9,822 nt of DNA from DATDYA01 sp035289165 (lineage in GTDB: Bacteria; Patescibacteriota; Patescibacteriia; Magasanikbacterales; GWA2-37-8). The notes under the pieces are model-generated. The model did no database searches, was not told where the DNA came from, and saw nothing but the letters and a program-made list of their open reading frames with translations. Both the position numbers and the translations under genes were made by a program. Positions 4,358-9,822 of the stretch are shown piece after piece; position 1 is the first letter of the stretch; each line of letters begins with the position of its first letter. The stretch is from the NCBI GenBank assembly GCA_035289165.1, contig DATDYA010000033.1, forward strand, positions 1 to 9,822, given 5' to 3'.

Positions 4358-5704
4358 ATGTCTCGAACGTATGTACAATTAGCCGACCGTGCGATCTTTA
4401 AATCTCGCTATGGTCACTGGTATCTCATTGACACCGCTCGTCGAGAGCGAGAGCGAATTCTTATCGATGGCGGTGCCGAACAGGTGTTGCTTTCCCTCTT
4501 TACAGGCACTAGCATTGACGTCACGTGTAGGAATTTTTCCCTAGAGCGGACAGAACTATGCGACTTTCTACAAGGATTGGCGGATGAAAATGTCATAGTA
4601 TGGTGTGAAAAGGCCACCAATTCCACTGCGAAGTGCCATGACATCGATCCGCCGCTTGACAGCCTGAATGCTCTGCTAACAAACACTTGCAACCTTCGGT
4701 GTGTCCACTGCTACGTTTCAAGTGGGAAACCAATGGTCGGTGAACTCACGGGCGATGAATGGATTCAAATTCTCCAGGAAGCACGACGGCTCGGTGTTTT
4801 TGAACTTAATGTCTCTGGTGGTGAAGCGACACTCCATCGAAAATTCATCGAAATCGCTGAACACATCGCGTCGGTCCCCACATTCAACGCTAACTTAAAT
4901 ACTAACGGCATCCTGCTGCAACCAGAGCATGAAGAGGTGATTGCTCGCGCTTTCACCAGTGTCCAAGTGAGTATCGATGACTCGGTAGCGACCAAACATG
5001 ATCAATTCCGTGGTCGCCAAGGAAGTTTTGATCGCTCAGTCAAAACAATCAGCCGACTTATTGAGCGTGGTATTGAAACTAATATCGGCTTTACCCTTAG
5101 CCGTAGCAACTTTGAAGCGTTAGATGAGATCGTGACGCTCGCCGAAAGTCTCGGCGTTACTATGCTCAATATTGGTCTTATTGCCGACCTCGGACGCGCC
5201 TCACAAAACTCCCTGGTAGAGAAAATTGGCCCGGAAACAGCTAATGTAGATCCTTTCATGGAAGCCGTTTACCAAAAGCTAAAGAAGCTGGCGAGCCGCC
5301 GATCAAGCGTTAAAATCCTACTGCCATTTCGCGTACCAGGCAATGGTGCTGTTCTTGATCCTCGTGAGAAACGATTCATCTGTGACGGCGACAATACGCA
5401 GATCCTCTACATCATGGCTAACGGAAACATTATGCCCTGCGATAAATTGCCGATTGAACCATTCTCGTATGGCAATATTCGCCAGGCTTCGCTCTTTGAA
5501 GTGTGGACGTCTCAACAGATGAAGAACTTCAAACTGATGAGCCCAGGTCAGCTCCCCAAATGTAAAGCCTGTCCTCATCTTAAGGTCTGTGGTGGCGCGT
5601 GCGTGGCTCGTGCTTACCAAAATGGTGGGAGTCTTGATTCCCCCGACTGGACTTCATGCGTCATTGCGCAAAAGTTTTCTCAAGAGACCCCGGCGCAGCG
5701 GTAA
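4358..5704 (+). CDS. Radical SAM/SPASM peptide maturase 2 with N-terminal RRE-like domain
   Basis: A 448-residue protein. Of two adjacent ATGs, 4358 is preferred because AAAGGAGG lies five bases upstream (only two from 4355). Residues about 1-82 resemble a PqqD-like RiPP recognition element (ILIDGGAEQVLLSLFTG, then a winged-helix-like end FLQGLADENVIVW). The radical SAM motif is Cys111, Cys115, Cys118 (CNLRCVHC), with GGEAT at 154-158. The SPASM domain has all seven expected cysteines: 342, 361 (GX4C), 402, 405, 411, 415 (CX2CX5CX3C) and 434, so two auxiliary 4Fe-4S clusters are expected. By family it uses a 5'-deoxyadenosyl radical to crosslink or epimerise a precursor bound by the RRE. Peptide 2, about 75 bp upstream in the same transcript, is the likely substrate. 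A terminator overlaps the 3' end. Confidence 0.94.
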   Translation: MSRTYVQLADRAIFKSRYGHWYLIDTARRERERILIDGGAEQVLLSLFTGTSIDVTCRNFSLERTELCDFLQGLADENVIVWCEKATNSTAKCHDIDPPLDSLNALLTNTCNLRCVHCYVSSGKPMVGELTGDEWIQILQEARRLGVFELNVSGGEATLHRKFIEIAEHIASVPTFNANLNTNGILLQPEHEEVIARAFTSVQVSIDDSVATKHDQFRGRQGSFDRSVKTISRLIERGIETNIGFTLSRSNFEALDEIVTLAESLGVTMLNIGLIADLGRASQNSLVEKIGPETANVDPFMEAVYQKLKKLASRRSSVKILLPFRVPGNGAVLDPREKRFICDGDNTQILYIMANGNIMPCDKLPIEPFSYGNIRQASLFEVWTSQQMKNFKLMSPGQLPKCKACPHLKVCGGACVARAYQNGGSLDSPDWTSCVIAQKFSQETPAQR

Positions 5705-5730
5705 TAGTATATTATCTCTGCGCTTTTTTT
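5693..5730 (+). terminator. Terminator of the plus RiPP operon
   Basis: GCGCAG (5693-5698) pairs with CTGCGC (5718-5723), with inner TAAT/ATTA pairing, followed by seven T. The hairpin includes the stop codon of radical SAM 2. Confidence 0.8.
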
Positions 5731-5731
5731 A

Positions 5732-5740
5732 TGTTATAAT
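5732..5740 (+). promoter_or_regulatory. Extended -10 promoter of methyltransferase 1
   Basis: TGTTATAAT is a consensus TATAAT (5735-5740) with the upstream TGn extension. It overlaps the in-frame TTG at 5740, so the gene must start later: ATG 5755 (leader about 8 nt) is more likely than ATG 5743. Confidence 0.65.
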
Positions 5741-5754
5741 TGATGCTACACAGT

Positions 5755-6504
5755 ATGAAAAAACAACCCTGGTGGAAAATAACTTTTAGAGAAACGTATC
5801 GTACCACATTCGATGAGATATACTCCGCGAAACGAGGAGAGAAAGAAGTGGCATTCCTTATCCAGTCACTTCGATTAAAAAAAGGCAGTCGCATCCTTGA
5901 TCTTGCCTGCGGCCAAGGCAGGCATGCGATTCCGCTTGCCCGACACGGAATGAAAGTTACAGGAGTCGACTGGTCAGCACCGCTGCTGCAGTTGGCACGA
6001 CACCGAGGAAAAATAGCGGGGACCGATGTATTGTTTATAAAAAAAGATATGCGCACCTACCGGACTGCCGGCAAATACGATACGGTGCTCATTCTTGGTA
6101 ATTCTTTTGGTTATTTCAGTGATCGAGAAAATGAACAAGTGCTCTCCAATATCGCTGCTTCGCTAAAAACCGGTGGTCGGTTGGTGCTCGACCTTGCAAA
6201 CACACCAGGAATGCTTTATGAGGGAATCACTACTAAATCAACACAGAAGATAAAAAAGGGTAGTATAACGACTCGCGTGCTTAATTTCAACCCAGAGACA
6301 TTCCAAGCGACGCTGCGGTGGCAATTTCTTCAAAATAAAAAGAAAGTTTCGTTCACTGGCACATTGCGTCTATACACCCCTCCGGAAATAAACCACCTGC
6401 TTGCCGAGCGGAATCTAATCGTCAAAAAAACGTATGGTTCATTTACTAAAAAACCGTATAATATTACGACAAAACGTTACCTCATAGTAGCGCAAAAAAT
6501 CTAG
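5755..6504 (+). CDS. Class I SAM-dependent methyltransferase 1
   Basis: A 249-residue protein when started at ATG 5755; the -10 box just upstream excludes the earlier TTG. Rossmann-fold motifs are clear: motif I LDLACGQGRH (residues 48-57) binds SAM, an acidic loop VDWS (71-74) binds the ribose, KKDMR (96-100) follows, and LILGNSFGYF (112-121) precedes GGRLVLDLAN (140-149). The fold is that of small-molecule or general methyltransferases (Methyltransf_25/11 type). The N terminus MKKQPWWKITFRETYRTTFD resembles many CPR and archaeal methyltransferases of unknown substrate. It has its own promoter and is separated from the RiPP operon by a terminator, so a role in tailoring the peptide is only a guess. 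The fold is certain; the substrate is unknown. Confidence 0.85.
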   Translation: MKKQPWWKITFRETYRTTFDEIYSAKRGEKEVAFLIQSLRLKKGSRILDLACGQGRHAIPLARHGMKVTGVDWSAPLLQLARHRGKIAGTDVLFIKKDMRTYRTAGKYDTVLILGNSFGYFSDRENEQVLSNIAASLKTGGRLVLDLANTPGMLYEGITTKSTQKIKKGSITTRVLNFNPETFQATLRWQFLQNKKKVSFTGTLRLYTPPEINHLLAERNLIVKKTYGSFTKKPYNITTKRYLIVAQKI

Positions 6505-6546
6505 AAAAAATTAAAAAAGGATAAAACCGACTTTTGGGGCACTTTT

Positions 6547-7368
6547 TTATCTATAGTGTGATTTTTCTAGGATGTCGTTAGGTTTCATCTTCACAATTTT
6601 TGGCCAACTCATTGGGTTATGAGCGACAAACGATTTGATAATTTGATAGCCAATGGCGTATCCAGCCCAGAGTGGGTATCTCCGATCAACGCCTAAAAAT
6701 AATCGTTGATATTGTCTTTCATCAACGCTTTGTAGTCGGTGTTTGACTTTTTTGAATATCGCCTTGCTTCTTTGGGTTGACAGGGCTTCTACCCAGGGGC
6801 TGGGTTTACCACCAACCGCCGACTCGCGGAAATTTTCGGCGATACCTTCAAATATCAGAGAATCTAAAAGCGTTTTCCAATCATGGTGTCGGTAGGCGAA
6901 CAGATGAGTGTACTCGTGAGCAACGGTGTTTTTAAGCTGTTGCCGCCAACTTTTTTGCGATGAAATGAAAAGAAAAATATTTTTTTGGTCTGAGGTGTAA
7001 CCGCTGACGCCAAACATTTTGGTATTGGTAAACCAATTGTGTGATGGGAAACAGTGTAGTCGTATGGCATGGGGCAAGGAGATTTTTTGATGACATTTTT
7101 GTAAAGTCTGAGCAATAATCAGCGTAATTTTATGAATATCCATTTGTTTATTTTGAACGTCGTAACTACCGTCAAATCCAAAAATCTCTTGCTTTAGAAA
7201 CAAAGCGAGTTTTTGACGAGAGCTAAAGCCAGCGTAGTTACCACTTCGATTGCGAACGGATGACAGAAAAATTCTAATGACACTTTGGCGGGCGGACGCT
7301 TTACTCGTCGACACCAAATAAAAGTAAAGTTCGACTTTTTTATTGTTTAAAAAAAAGGTAGTTTCCAT
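6547..7368 (-). CDS. DUF2268-like putative zinc metallopeptidase
   Basis: A 273-residue protein. The core reads VAHEYTHLFAYR, with the zinc motif HEYTH at 151-155, then TLLDSLIFEGIAENF with Glu174 as probable third ligand. Next come VGGKPSPWVEALS (185-197) and a later WAGYAIGYQII (234-244). This order, including the 'LLDSLI-EG-AE-F' and 'W-GY-IGY-I' blocks, fits the DUF2268 (YjaZ-type) predicted Zn-dependent protease family. There is no signal peptide. The -10 box TATACT ends six bases before the ATG and there is no Shine-Dalgarno, so the mRNA is probably leaderless. It converges on methyltransferase 1 with about 42 bp between stops and no clear hairpin there. Its relation to the other HExxH protein at 827-1429 is only the shared zinc motif. 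Confidence 0.82.
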   Translation of the reverse strand: METTFFLNNKKVELYFYLVSTSKASARQSVIRIFLSSVRNRSGNYAGFSSRQKLALFLKQEIFGFDGSYDVQNKQMDIHKITLIIAQTLQKCHQKISLPHAIRLHCFPSHNWFTNTKMFGVSGYTSDQKNIFLFISSQKSWRQQLKNTVAHEYTHLFAYRHHDWKTLLDSLIFEGIAENFRESAVGGKPSPWVEALSTQRSKAIFKKVKHRLQSVDERQYQRLFLGVDRRYPLWAGYAIGYQIIKSFVAHNPMSWPKIVKMKPNDILEKSHYR

Positions 7369-7374
7369 ACACTA

Positions 7375-7380
7375 AGTATA
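7375..7380 (-). promoter_or_regulatory. -10 box of the DUF2268-like gene (leaderless)
   Basis: TGGTATACT on the minus strand is an extended -10. It ends six bases before the ATG at 7368, so the predicted transcript starts at or next to the start codon. Confidence 0.55.
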
Positions 7381-7468
7381 CCAGAAAATTTAGTGAGGCA
7401 AAAACAACCTTGCAAGAACATTAGAGCCGGGACTTCTCCAACCAACAGCAGAAAGGAGATGAGGAAAG

Positions 7469-7579
7469 ATGAGTGCTATGCTACGCCTTTTCGGTTTTGG
7501 CCGAAATAAGACGCAGGTCAGTACCTTCTCGGTTGGTCACATGAGCGCACGTGAACCTAACCGATCTGACCCGAAGTAG
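7469..7579 (+). CDS. Small ORF A (36 residues) with strong Shine-Dalgarno
   Basis: ATG at 7469 is preceded by AGAAAGGAGATGAGGAAAG, and CAGAAAGGAGA is identical to the Shine-Dalgarno region of RiPP peptide 2. The product starts MSAMLRLFGFGRNKTQ and ends EPNRSDPK: basic at first, no cysteine, no recognised family. TAG at 7577-7579 lies inside a strong plus-strand terminator, supporting a real short transcript. An alternative ATG at 7459 would give only 16 residues and sits too close to GGAG. It converges on the C39-like gene and diverges from the DUF2268-like gene. It could be a peptide product, a regulator or a leader remnant; I cannot assign a function. Confidence 0.5.
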   Translation: MSAMLRLFGFGRNKTQVSTFSVGHMSAREPNRSDPK

Positions 7580-7603
7580 ATTTATCTACCTCGGGGTTTT
7601 TTT
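7570..7603 (+). terminator. Terminator of small ORF A
   Basis: CCCGA (7570-7574) with TCGGG (7591-7595), and GTAGA with TCTAC inside, are followed by GTTTTTTT. The T-run is on the plus strand only. It overlaps the last codons of the convergent C39-like gene. Confidence 0.8.
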
Positions 7604-8068
7604 CTTTGAAACGACACACATCCAACGTAATTGAATGTCTGTATTTTTTATCGGATACCACATATCGTCGTAATCCATCCAAAGACGCATGAATATTACC
7701 CTTCCTATTTTTATTATTTTGCCACTGTATGGATCGGCCAGTTCGATAAAGTTTTTACTTACTTTTTCAACAACGCTAAAATGGCCAATGTAACCCTTCA
7801 TCATCCACGAGACAACAATAACATTATTGGGTTTATTGAGTCGCAGAAGTTCCGCCCATGTAGAATTTGCCTTTTCCTGTACGCTTAAACCAAATTTTTC
7901 GATAACTTTAACCAAATCCTTATTATATAAGCCACCTTTCTTTTTATACCCGGATACTTTTACAATCTCTTTAAAAGTATAAGGCACCTTAAAATAATTC
8001 AAAATCATTTGAATGCTTGTTGGTCCACAAGCAGAATCATCATGTTGTTTTATGGGAGAGATTTTCAT
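7586..8068 (-). CDS. Stand-alone C39-like cysteine peptidase
   Basis: A 160-residue protein. The N terminus KQHDDSACGPTSIQMILNYF has the papain-like C39 pattern: Gln8 for the oxyanion hole and catalytic Cys14. The general base is His96 in GHFSVVEKV, and Asp112 in ELADPYSG completes the triad. In bacteriocin systems C39 domains are fused to ABC exporters and cut leaders after double-glycine; this one has no membrane segments or ATPase, so it is a free peptidase or a C39-like (Peptidase_C39_2) protein. The C terminus is short and basic and overlaps the convergent terminator of small ORF A. TATAGT lies nine bases before the ATG and no Shine-Dalgarno is visible. It could process the RiPP precursors, but neither precursor has a clear GG cleavage site in a typical leader. 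Confidence 0.82.
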   Translation of the reverse strand: MKISPIKQHDDSACGPTSIQMILNYFKVPYTFKEIVKVSGYKKKGGLYNKDLVKVIEKFGLSVQEKANSTWAELLRLNKPNNVIVVSWMMKGYIGHFSVVEKVSKNFIELADPYSGKIIKIGRVIFMRLWMDYDDMWYPIKNTDIQLRWMCVVSKKKTPR

Positions 8069-8077
8069 AATAATCTC

Positions 8078-8083
8078 ACTATA
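8078..8083 (-). promoter_or_regulatory. -10 box of the C39-like gene (leaderless)
   Basis: TGCTATAGT on the minus strand is an extended -10 ending nine bases before the ATG at 8068. Confidence 0.5.
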
Positions 8084-8146
8084 GCACGAAACAAAGTTTT
8101 CTTAAAACCAATCCAAAAATCCGCCGCGCAGGAGGGTGCGGGAGGA

Positions 8147-8263
8147 ATGGCACGTTGGAGTGAACGCCAGCCGAAACTCTTAGGATGGTTGGAGGATTCG
8201 TGGTTGTCCCGGTGGCTTGGCGAAAATTCAATCTTCGTCTGCAAGGAGGCTAACAATGTTTAG
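8147..8263 (+). CDS. Small ORF B (38 residues), tryptophan-rich
   Basis: ATG at 8147 follows AGGAGGG ten bases upstream, with a second GGAGGA directly adjacent. The 38-residue product starts MARWSERQPKLLGWLEDSWL and contains four tryptophans in its first 23 residues and one cysteine near the end. Residues 10-25 could form an amphipathic helix. TAG at 8261-8263 lies within an 11-bp terminator on the plus strand, which argues for genuine plus-strand transcription. The region just upstream is also unusually GC-rich. No family is recognised. It converges on methyltransferase 2 (nine bases between the stops). It might be a small membrane-active peptide, or the tail of a decayed gene. Confidence 0.45.
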   Translation: MARWSERQPKLLGWLEDSWLSRWLGENSIFVCKEANNV

Positions 8264-8280
8264 CCTCCTTTTTATTTTTT
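8243..8280 (+). terminator. Terminator of small ORF B
   Basis: AAGGAGGCTAA (8243-8253) pairs perfectly with TTAGCCTCCTT (8260-8270) across a six-base loop, followed by TTTATTTTTT on the plus strand. Confidence 0.85.
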
Positions 8281-9057
8281 CCGGCAAACGAAAATCATCT
8301 GTTCGCTATTTGGTTTATAGGGTTTCAAATTAAAGCCCCCATAAACTTTTATTGGACGCAAACCAACTTTGCTCAGTAAAGACTTTATTTCCTGAAAAGT
8401 AGCTTGATACGCAGAAACTGGATAGTGCCATCGTTTAATCGAGCCGTCCATTTTCAGTATTTCCATGAAGTAATGAATTTGGAAAATTCGTTCTTCGGGA
8501 ATTTGTATAGCAGAAAAAAGGCTCCAAGTTTCATTTTTTATTATTTGCGAGAAATGATGCCTCATAATGTAATCCTTAGACAGATCGTTTGGTGAGAAGA
8601 GGTCGAAAGCGAATAAACCGTCTTTGTCAAGATGTGAGATTATGTTTTCAAGAGCTTTGCATTGTCTTTGTCGCGTCTCTTCTGGTGAATAATATGTTTC
8701 GTTTTTCTGAGCAAGATACGCTAAGCTGTCAAAAGACAGGAAAATGAAATTGAATTGTTGATTTTTAAGAAGGGGGGAATAAAATTTGACTAGATCATCT
8801 TGAAAAATCTTAACCTTTTTGACTTTCAGTGTTTCAATTTTCTTTTTTGCAATACCTAACATGGCAGTGTTTATATCAAACCCCCAGATTTCTTTTCCTA
8901 ATCGCGCGATGGGAGCAAGGATTCGCCCGGTTCCGCAACCGCATTCCAAAATCGGTCCCTTAATTTTTTTGGCCAGACGATAATAAAAATCGACATCGTC
9001 TCTTTTATTTTTGTACTCTAAATCGTAAAATTCTGCGTAGATTCGTCTTTTATTCAT
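8272..9057 (-). CDS. Class I SAM-dependent methyltransferase 2
   Basis: A 261-residue protein. Start ATG at 9057 (MNKRRIYAEFYDLEYKNKRD) is chosen because the YAEFYD-type N terminus is typical of this methyltransferase group and a -10 box lies just upstream; the frame could extend 28 codons further but without family resemblance. Motif I is LECGCGTGRI (37-46), the acidic loop is GFDIN (59-63), then QDDL (86-89), FIFLSFDSLAYL (104-115) and DGLFAFDLFSP (146-156). The C-terminal part (IQIHYFMEIL... WHYPVSAYQ) is a beta-rich lid seen in glycine/sarcosine-like and other small-molecule methyltransferases. The substrate is unknown. It resembles methyltransferase 1 only at fold level and has its own promoter. 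Confidence 0.85.
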   Translation of the reverse strand: MNKRRIYAEFYDLEYKNKRDDVDFYYRLAKKIKGPILECGCGTGRILAPIARLGKEIWGFDINTAMLGIAKKKIETLKVKKVKIFQDDLVKFYSPLLKNQQFNFIFLSFDSLAYLAQKNETYYSPEETRQRQCKALENIISHLDKDGLFAFDLFSPNDLSKDYIMRHHFSQIIKNETWSLFSAIQIPEERIFQIHYFMEILKMDGSIKRWHYPVSAYQATFQEIKSLLSKVGLRPIKVYGGFNLKPYKPNSEQMIFVCRKK

Positions 9058-9065
9058 AGTAATCT

Positions 9066-9071
9066 TATTTA
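9066..9071 (-). promoter_or_regulatory. -10 box of methyltransferase 2 (leaderless)
   Basis: TGGTAAATA on the minus strand, eight bases before the ATG at 9057, has a TGn extension. A -35-like TTGTTT lies 17 bp further upstream. Confidence 0.45.
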
Positions 9072-9093
9072 CCAACAAAGGATTTAATAAACA

Positions 9094-9192
9094 ATGACTA
9101 TGGAGAAACCTACCCAGAGAATTCCCCCACCGTATAACCACGAACTGGCTGCAAATAATGCAGTTCGCGGGATTAAGTACGCAAGTATTTAG
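9094..9192 (+). CDS. Small ORF C (32 residues) or structured small RNA
   Basis: ATG at 9094 opens 32 codons (starting MTMEKPTQRIPPPYNHEL) to TAG at 9190-9192. A modest AAAGGA lies 11 bases upstream. The end of the frame is occupied by two consecutive hairpins: CGAACTG (9141-9147) with CAGTTCG (9161-9167), then a strong terminator. The product matches no family. Because the hairpins dominate the second half, a small RNA is an equally good reading. The plus-strand terminator shows that something is transcribed here, against the direction of the neighbouring genes. Confidence 0.35.
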   Translation: MTMEKPTQRIPPPYNHELAANNAVRGIKYASI

Positions 9193-9205
9193 TCCCGCTT
9201 TTTTT
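9167..9205 (+). terminator. Strong plus-strand terminator with GCAA tetraloop
   Basis: GCGGGATTAAGTAC (9167-9180) pairs along all 14 positions (two G-U) with GTATTTAGTCCCGC (9185-9198) around a GCAA tetraloop, followed by seven T. It also forms the extreme 3' end of the minus-strand phosphotransferase frame. Confidence 0.85.
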
Positions 9206-9822
9206 ATCCCATTGTACTATGATTTCATTGACATTTTTTTTCGGCTCCCTTGAGTTCACCGCCCAATAGAAAGCATTGAGATAAAAAATTGCGCGCATAA
9301 ATCGATATTTATTCTGAAACAGTCTTCGATCCTCTATAAGATTTGACTTTGAAATCGCCACAATAAGTTTATTCATATAATCGGCCTCAAATGTCTGATC
9401 AATGCCTTGTTCTTGGTAGGCTTTCGCGCACTCATGATAATAAAGAAGGCGAGAAAGGTCATAATCAAGCTCGCCGAATGATGCTAACTCCCAATCAAGA
9501 ACTCCCGTTAAATTTTTTCCATCTGTAAGCAGGTTGTGAATAATAAGGTCCCCGTGAACTAAAGCAGTTTTTGTTGTACTAGTAAATAACTGTTTAATCT
9601 CCGGATCATTAATAATTAATAACAAGTCTCCTATTATTCCATTCGTTTGTTTGAATTTTTTGATACCAGCAATTTTTTGATACCAGCAATTTTTTGCTTC
9701 ATGCCGTCTGTAAGGTAATCTAAAAATTTTTTATATTTTTTGCCAGTTGAAACTGAATAGACATGCTCTTTTGTTTGAGTCCTCTGATACTGCAAAAACT
9801 CCACAATCTGTGTAATGATGGT
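9173..9822 (-). pseudogene. Aminoglycoside-phosphotransferase-like gene, frameshifted by a 17-bp duplication, N terminus off window
   Basis: The minus strand from 9625 to 9173 encodes the kinase core: ALVHGDLIIHNLL (catalytic HGDxxxxN, Asp codon at 9550-9548), then GVLDWELASFGELDYDLSRLL, the metal-binding DWE of APH/choline-kinase-like enzymes. From 9822 to about 9640 the N-terminal side continues in another frame (TIITQIVEFLQYQRT ... GMKQKIAGIKK). The switch falls on a tandem 17-bp duplication at 9654-9687; removing one unit joins the frames as KQKIAGIKKFKQTNGIIGDL. So the gene was intact before the duplication. As it stands the protein stops at 9636-9634, unless the second part is started separately at TTG 9625. 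The family acts on diverse small molecules, not only antibiotics. The last 11 residues are encoded by a plus-strand terminator. Confidence 0.8.
9654..9687. repeat. 17-bp perfect tandem duplication
   Basis: The unit AATTTTTTGATACCAGC occurs twice in a row (9654-9670 and 9671-9687), followed by the partial unit AATTTTTTG (9688-9696). Seventeen is not a multiple of three, so it shifts the phosphotransferase frame. Confidence 0.95.

Noticed and set aside
9058..9141. 28-codon N-terminal extension of methyltransferase 2
   Set aside because: The extra residues do not resemble the family and the -10 box at 9066-9071 lies inside this stretch, leaving ATG 9057 as the start.

Overview
The window looks like a piece of a compact bacterial chromosome, most plausibly a member of the Candidate Phyla Radiation (Patescibacteria) or a similar small-genome lineage. 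The reasons are short genes on mixed strands, very AT-rich lysine/asparagine-rich proteins, and many genes whose -10 box lies only about 6-9 bases before the ATG (apparently leaderless mRNAs). This placement is an inference; no marker gene such as rRNA is present. TAA, TAG and TGA all act as stops.

The centre (about 2000-5730) is the striking part: two divergently transcribed two-gene operons, each with a tiny Cys-containing peptide followed by a radical SAM/SPASM peptide maturase. The minus-strand operon encodes a 43-residue peptide ending in a (Cys-Asp)x4 tract and a 428-residue maturase with an apparent C-terminal RRE-like domain. The plus-strand operon encodes a 52-residue peptide ending GGGYQCC and a 448-residue maturase with an apparent N-terminal RRE-like domain. 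The operons diverge from two consensus TTGACA promoters 58 bp apart. Both have long leaders carrying a perfect 26-bp palindrome and an intrinsic-terminator-like hairpin, both share a conserved segment just before a strong Shine-Dalgarno, and both have a hairpin between peptide and enzyme. I read this as a two-peptide, two-maturase RiPP locus. The product and its role are unknown, and no exporter is visible in the window.

Left flank (1-1973): the start of a membrane protein resembling the N-terminal 7TM sensor region of histidine kinases (1-413, minus, cut by the window edge); a gene-poor stretch holding an 84-bp direct repeat around a GC-rich core; a small HExxH protein; and a transglutaminase-like protein with a complete Cys-His-Asp triad.

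Right flank (5731-9822): a class I SAM methyltransferase; a DUF2268-type HExxH metallopeptidase; a stand-alone C39-like cysteine peptidase; a second SAM methyltransferase; and an aminoglycoside-phosphotransferase-like gene whose frame is broken by a 17-bp tandem duplication. Three very short plus-strand ORFs (32-38 codons) lie here, and each stop codon sits inside a strong plus-strand terminator.

Functional links outside the two operons are speculative. The C39-like, transglutaminase-like and metallopeptidase proteins could in principle trim modified peptides, but they are transcribed separately and use a different expression style (leaderless rather than Shine-Dalgarno).
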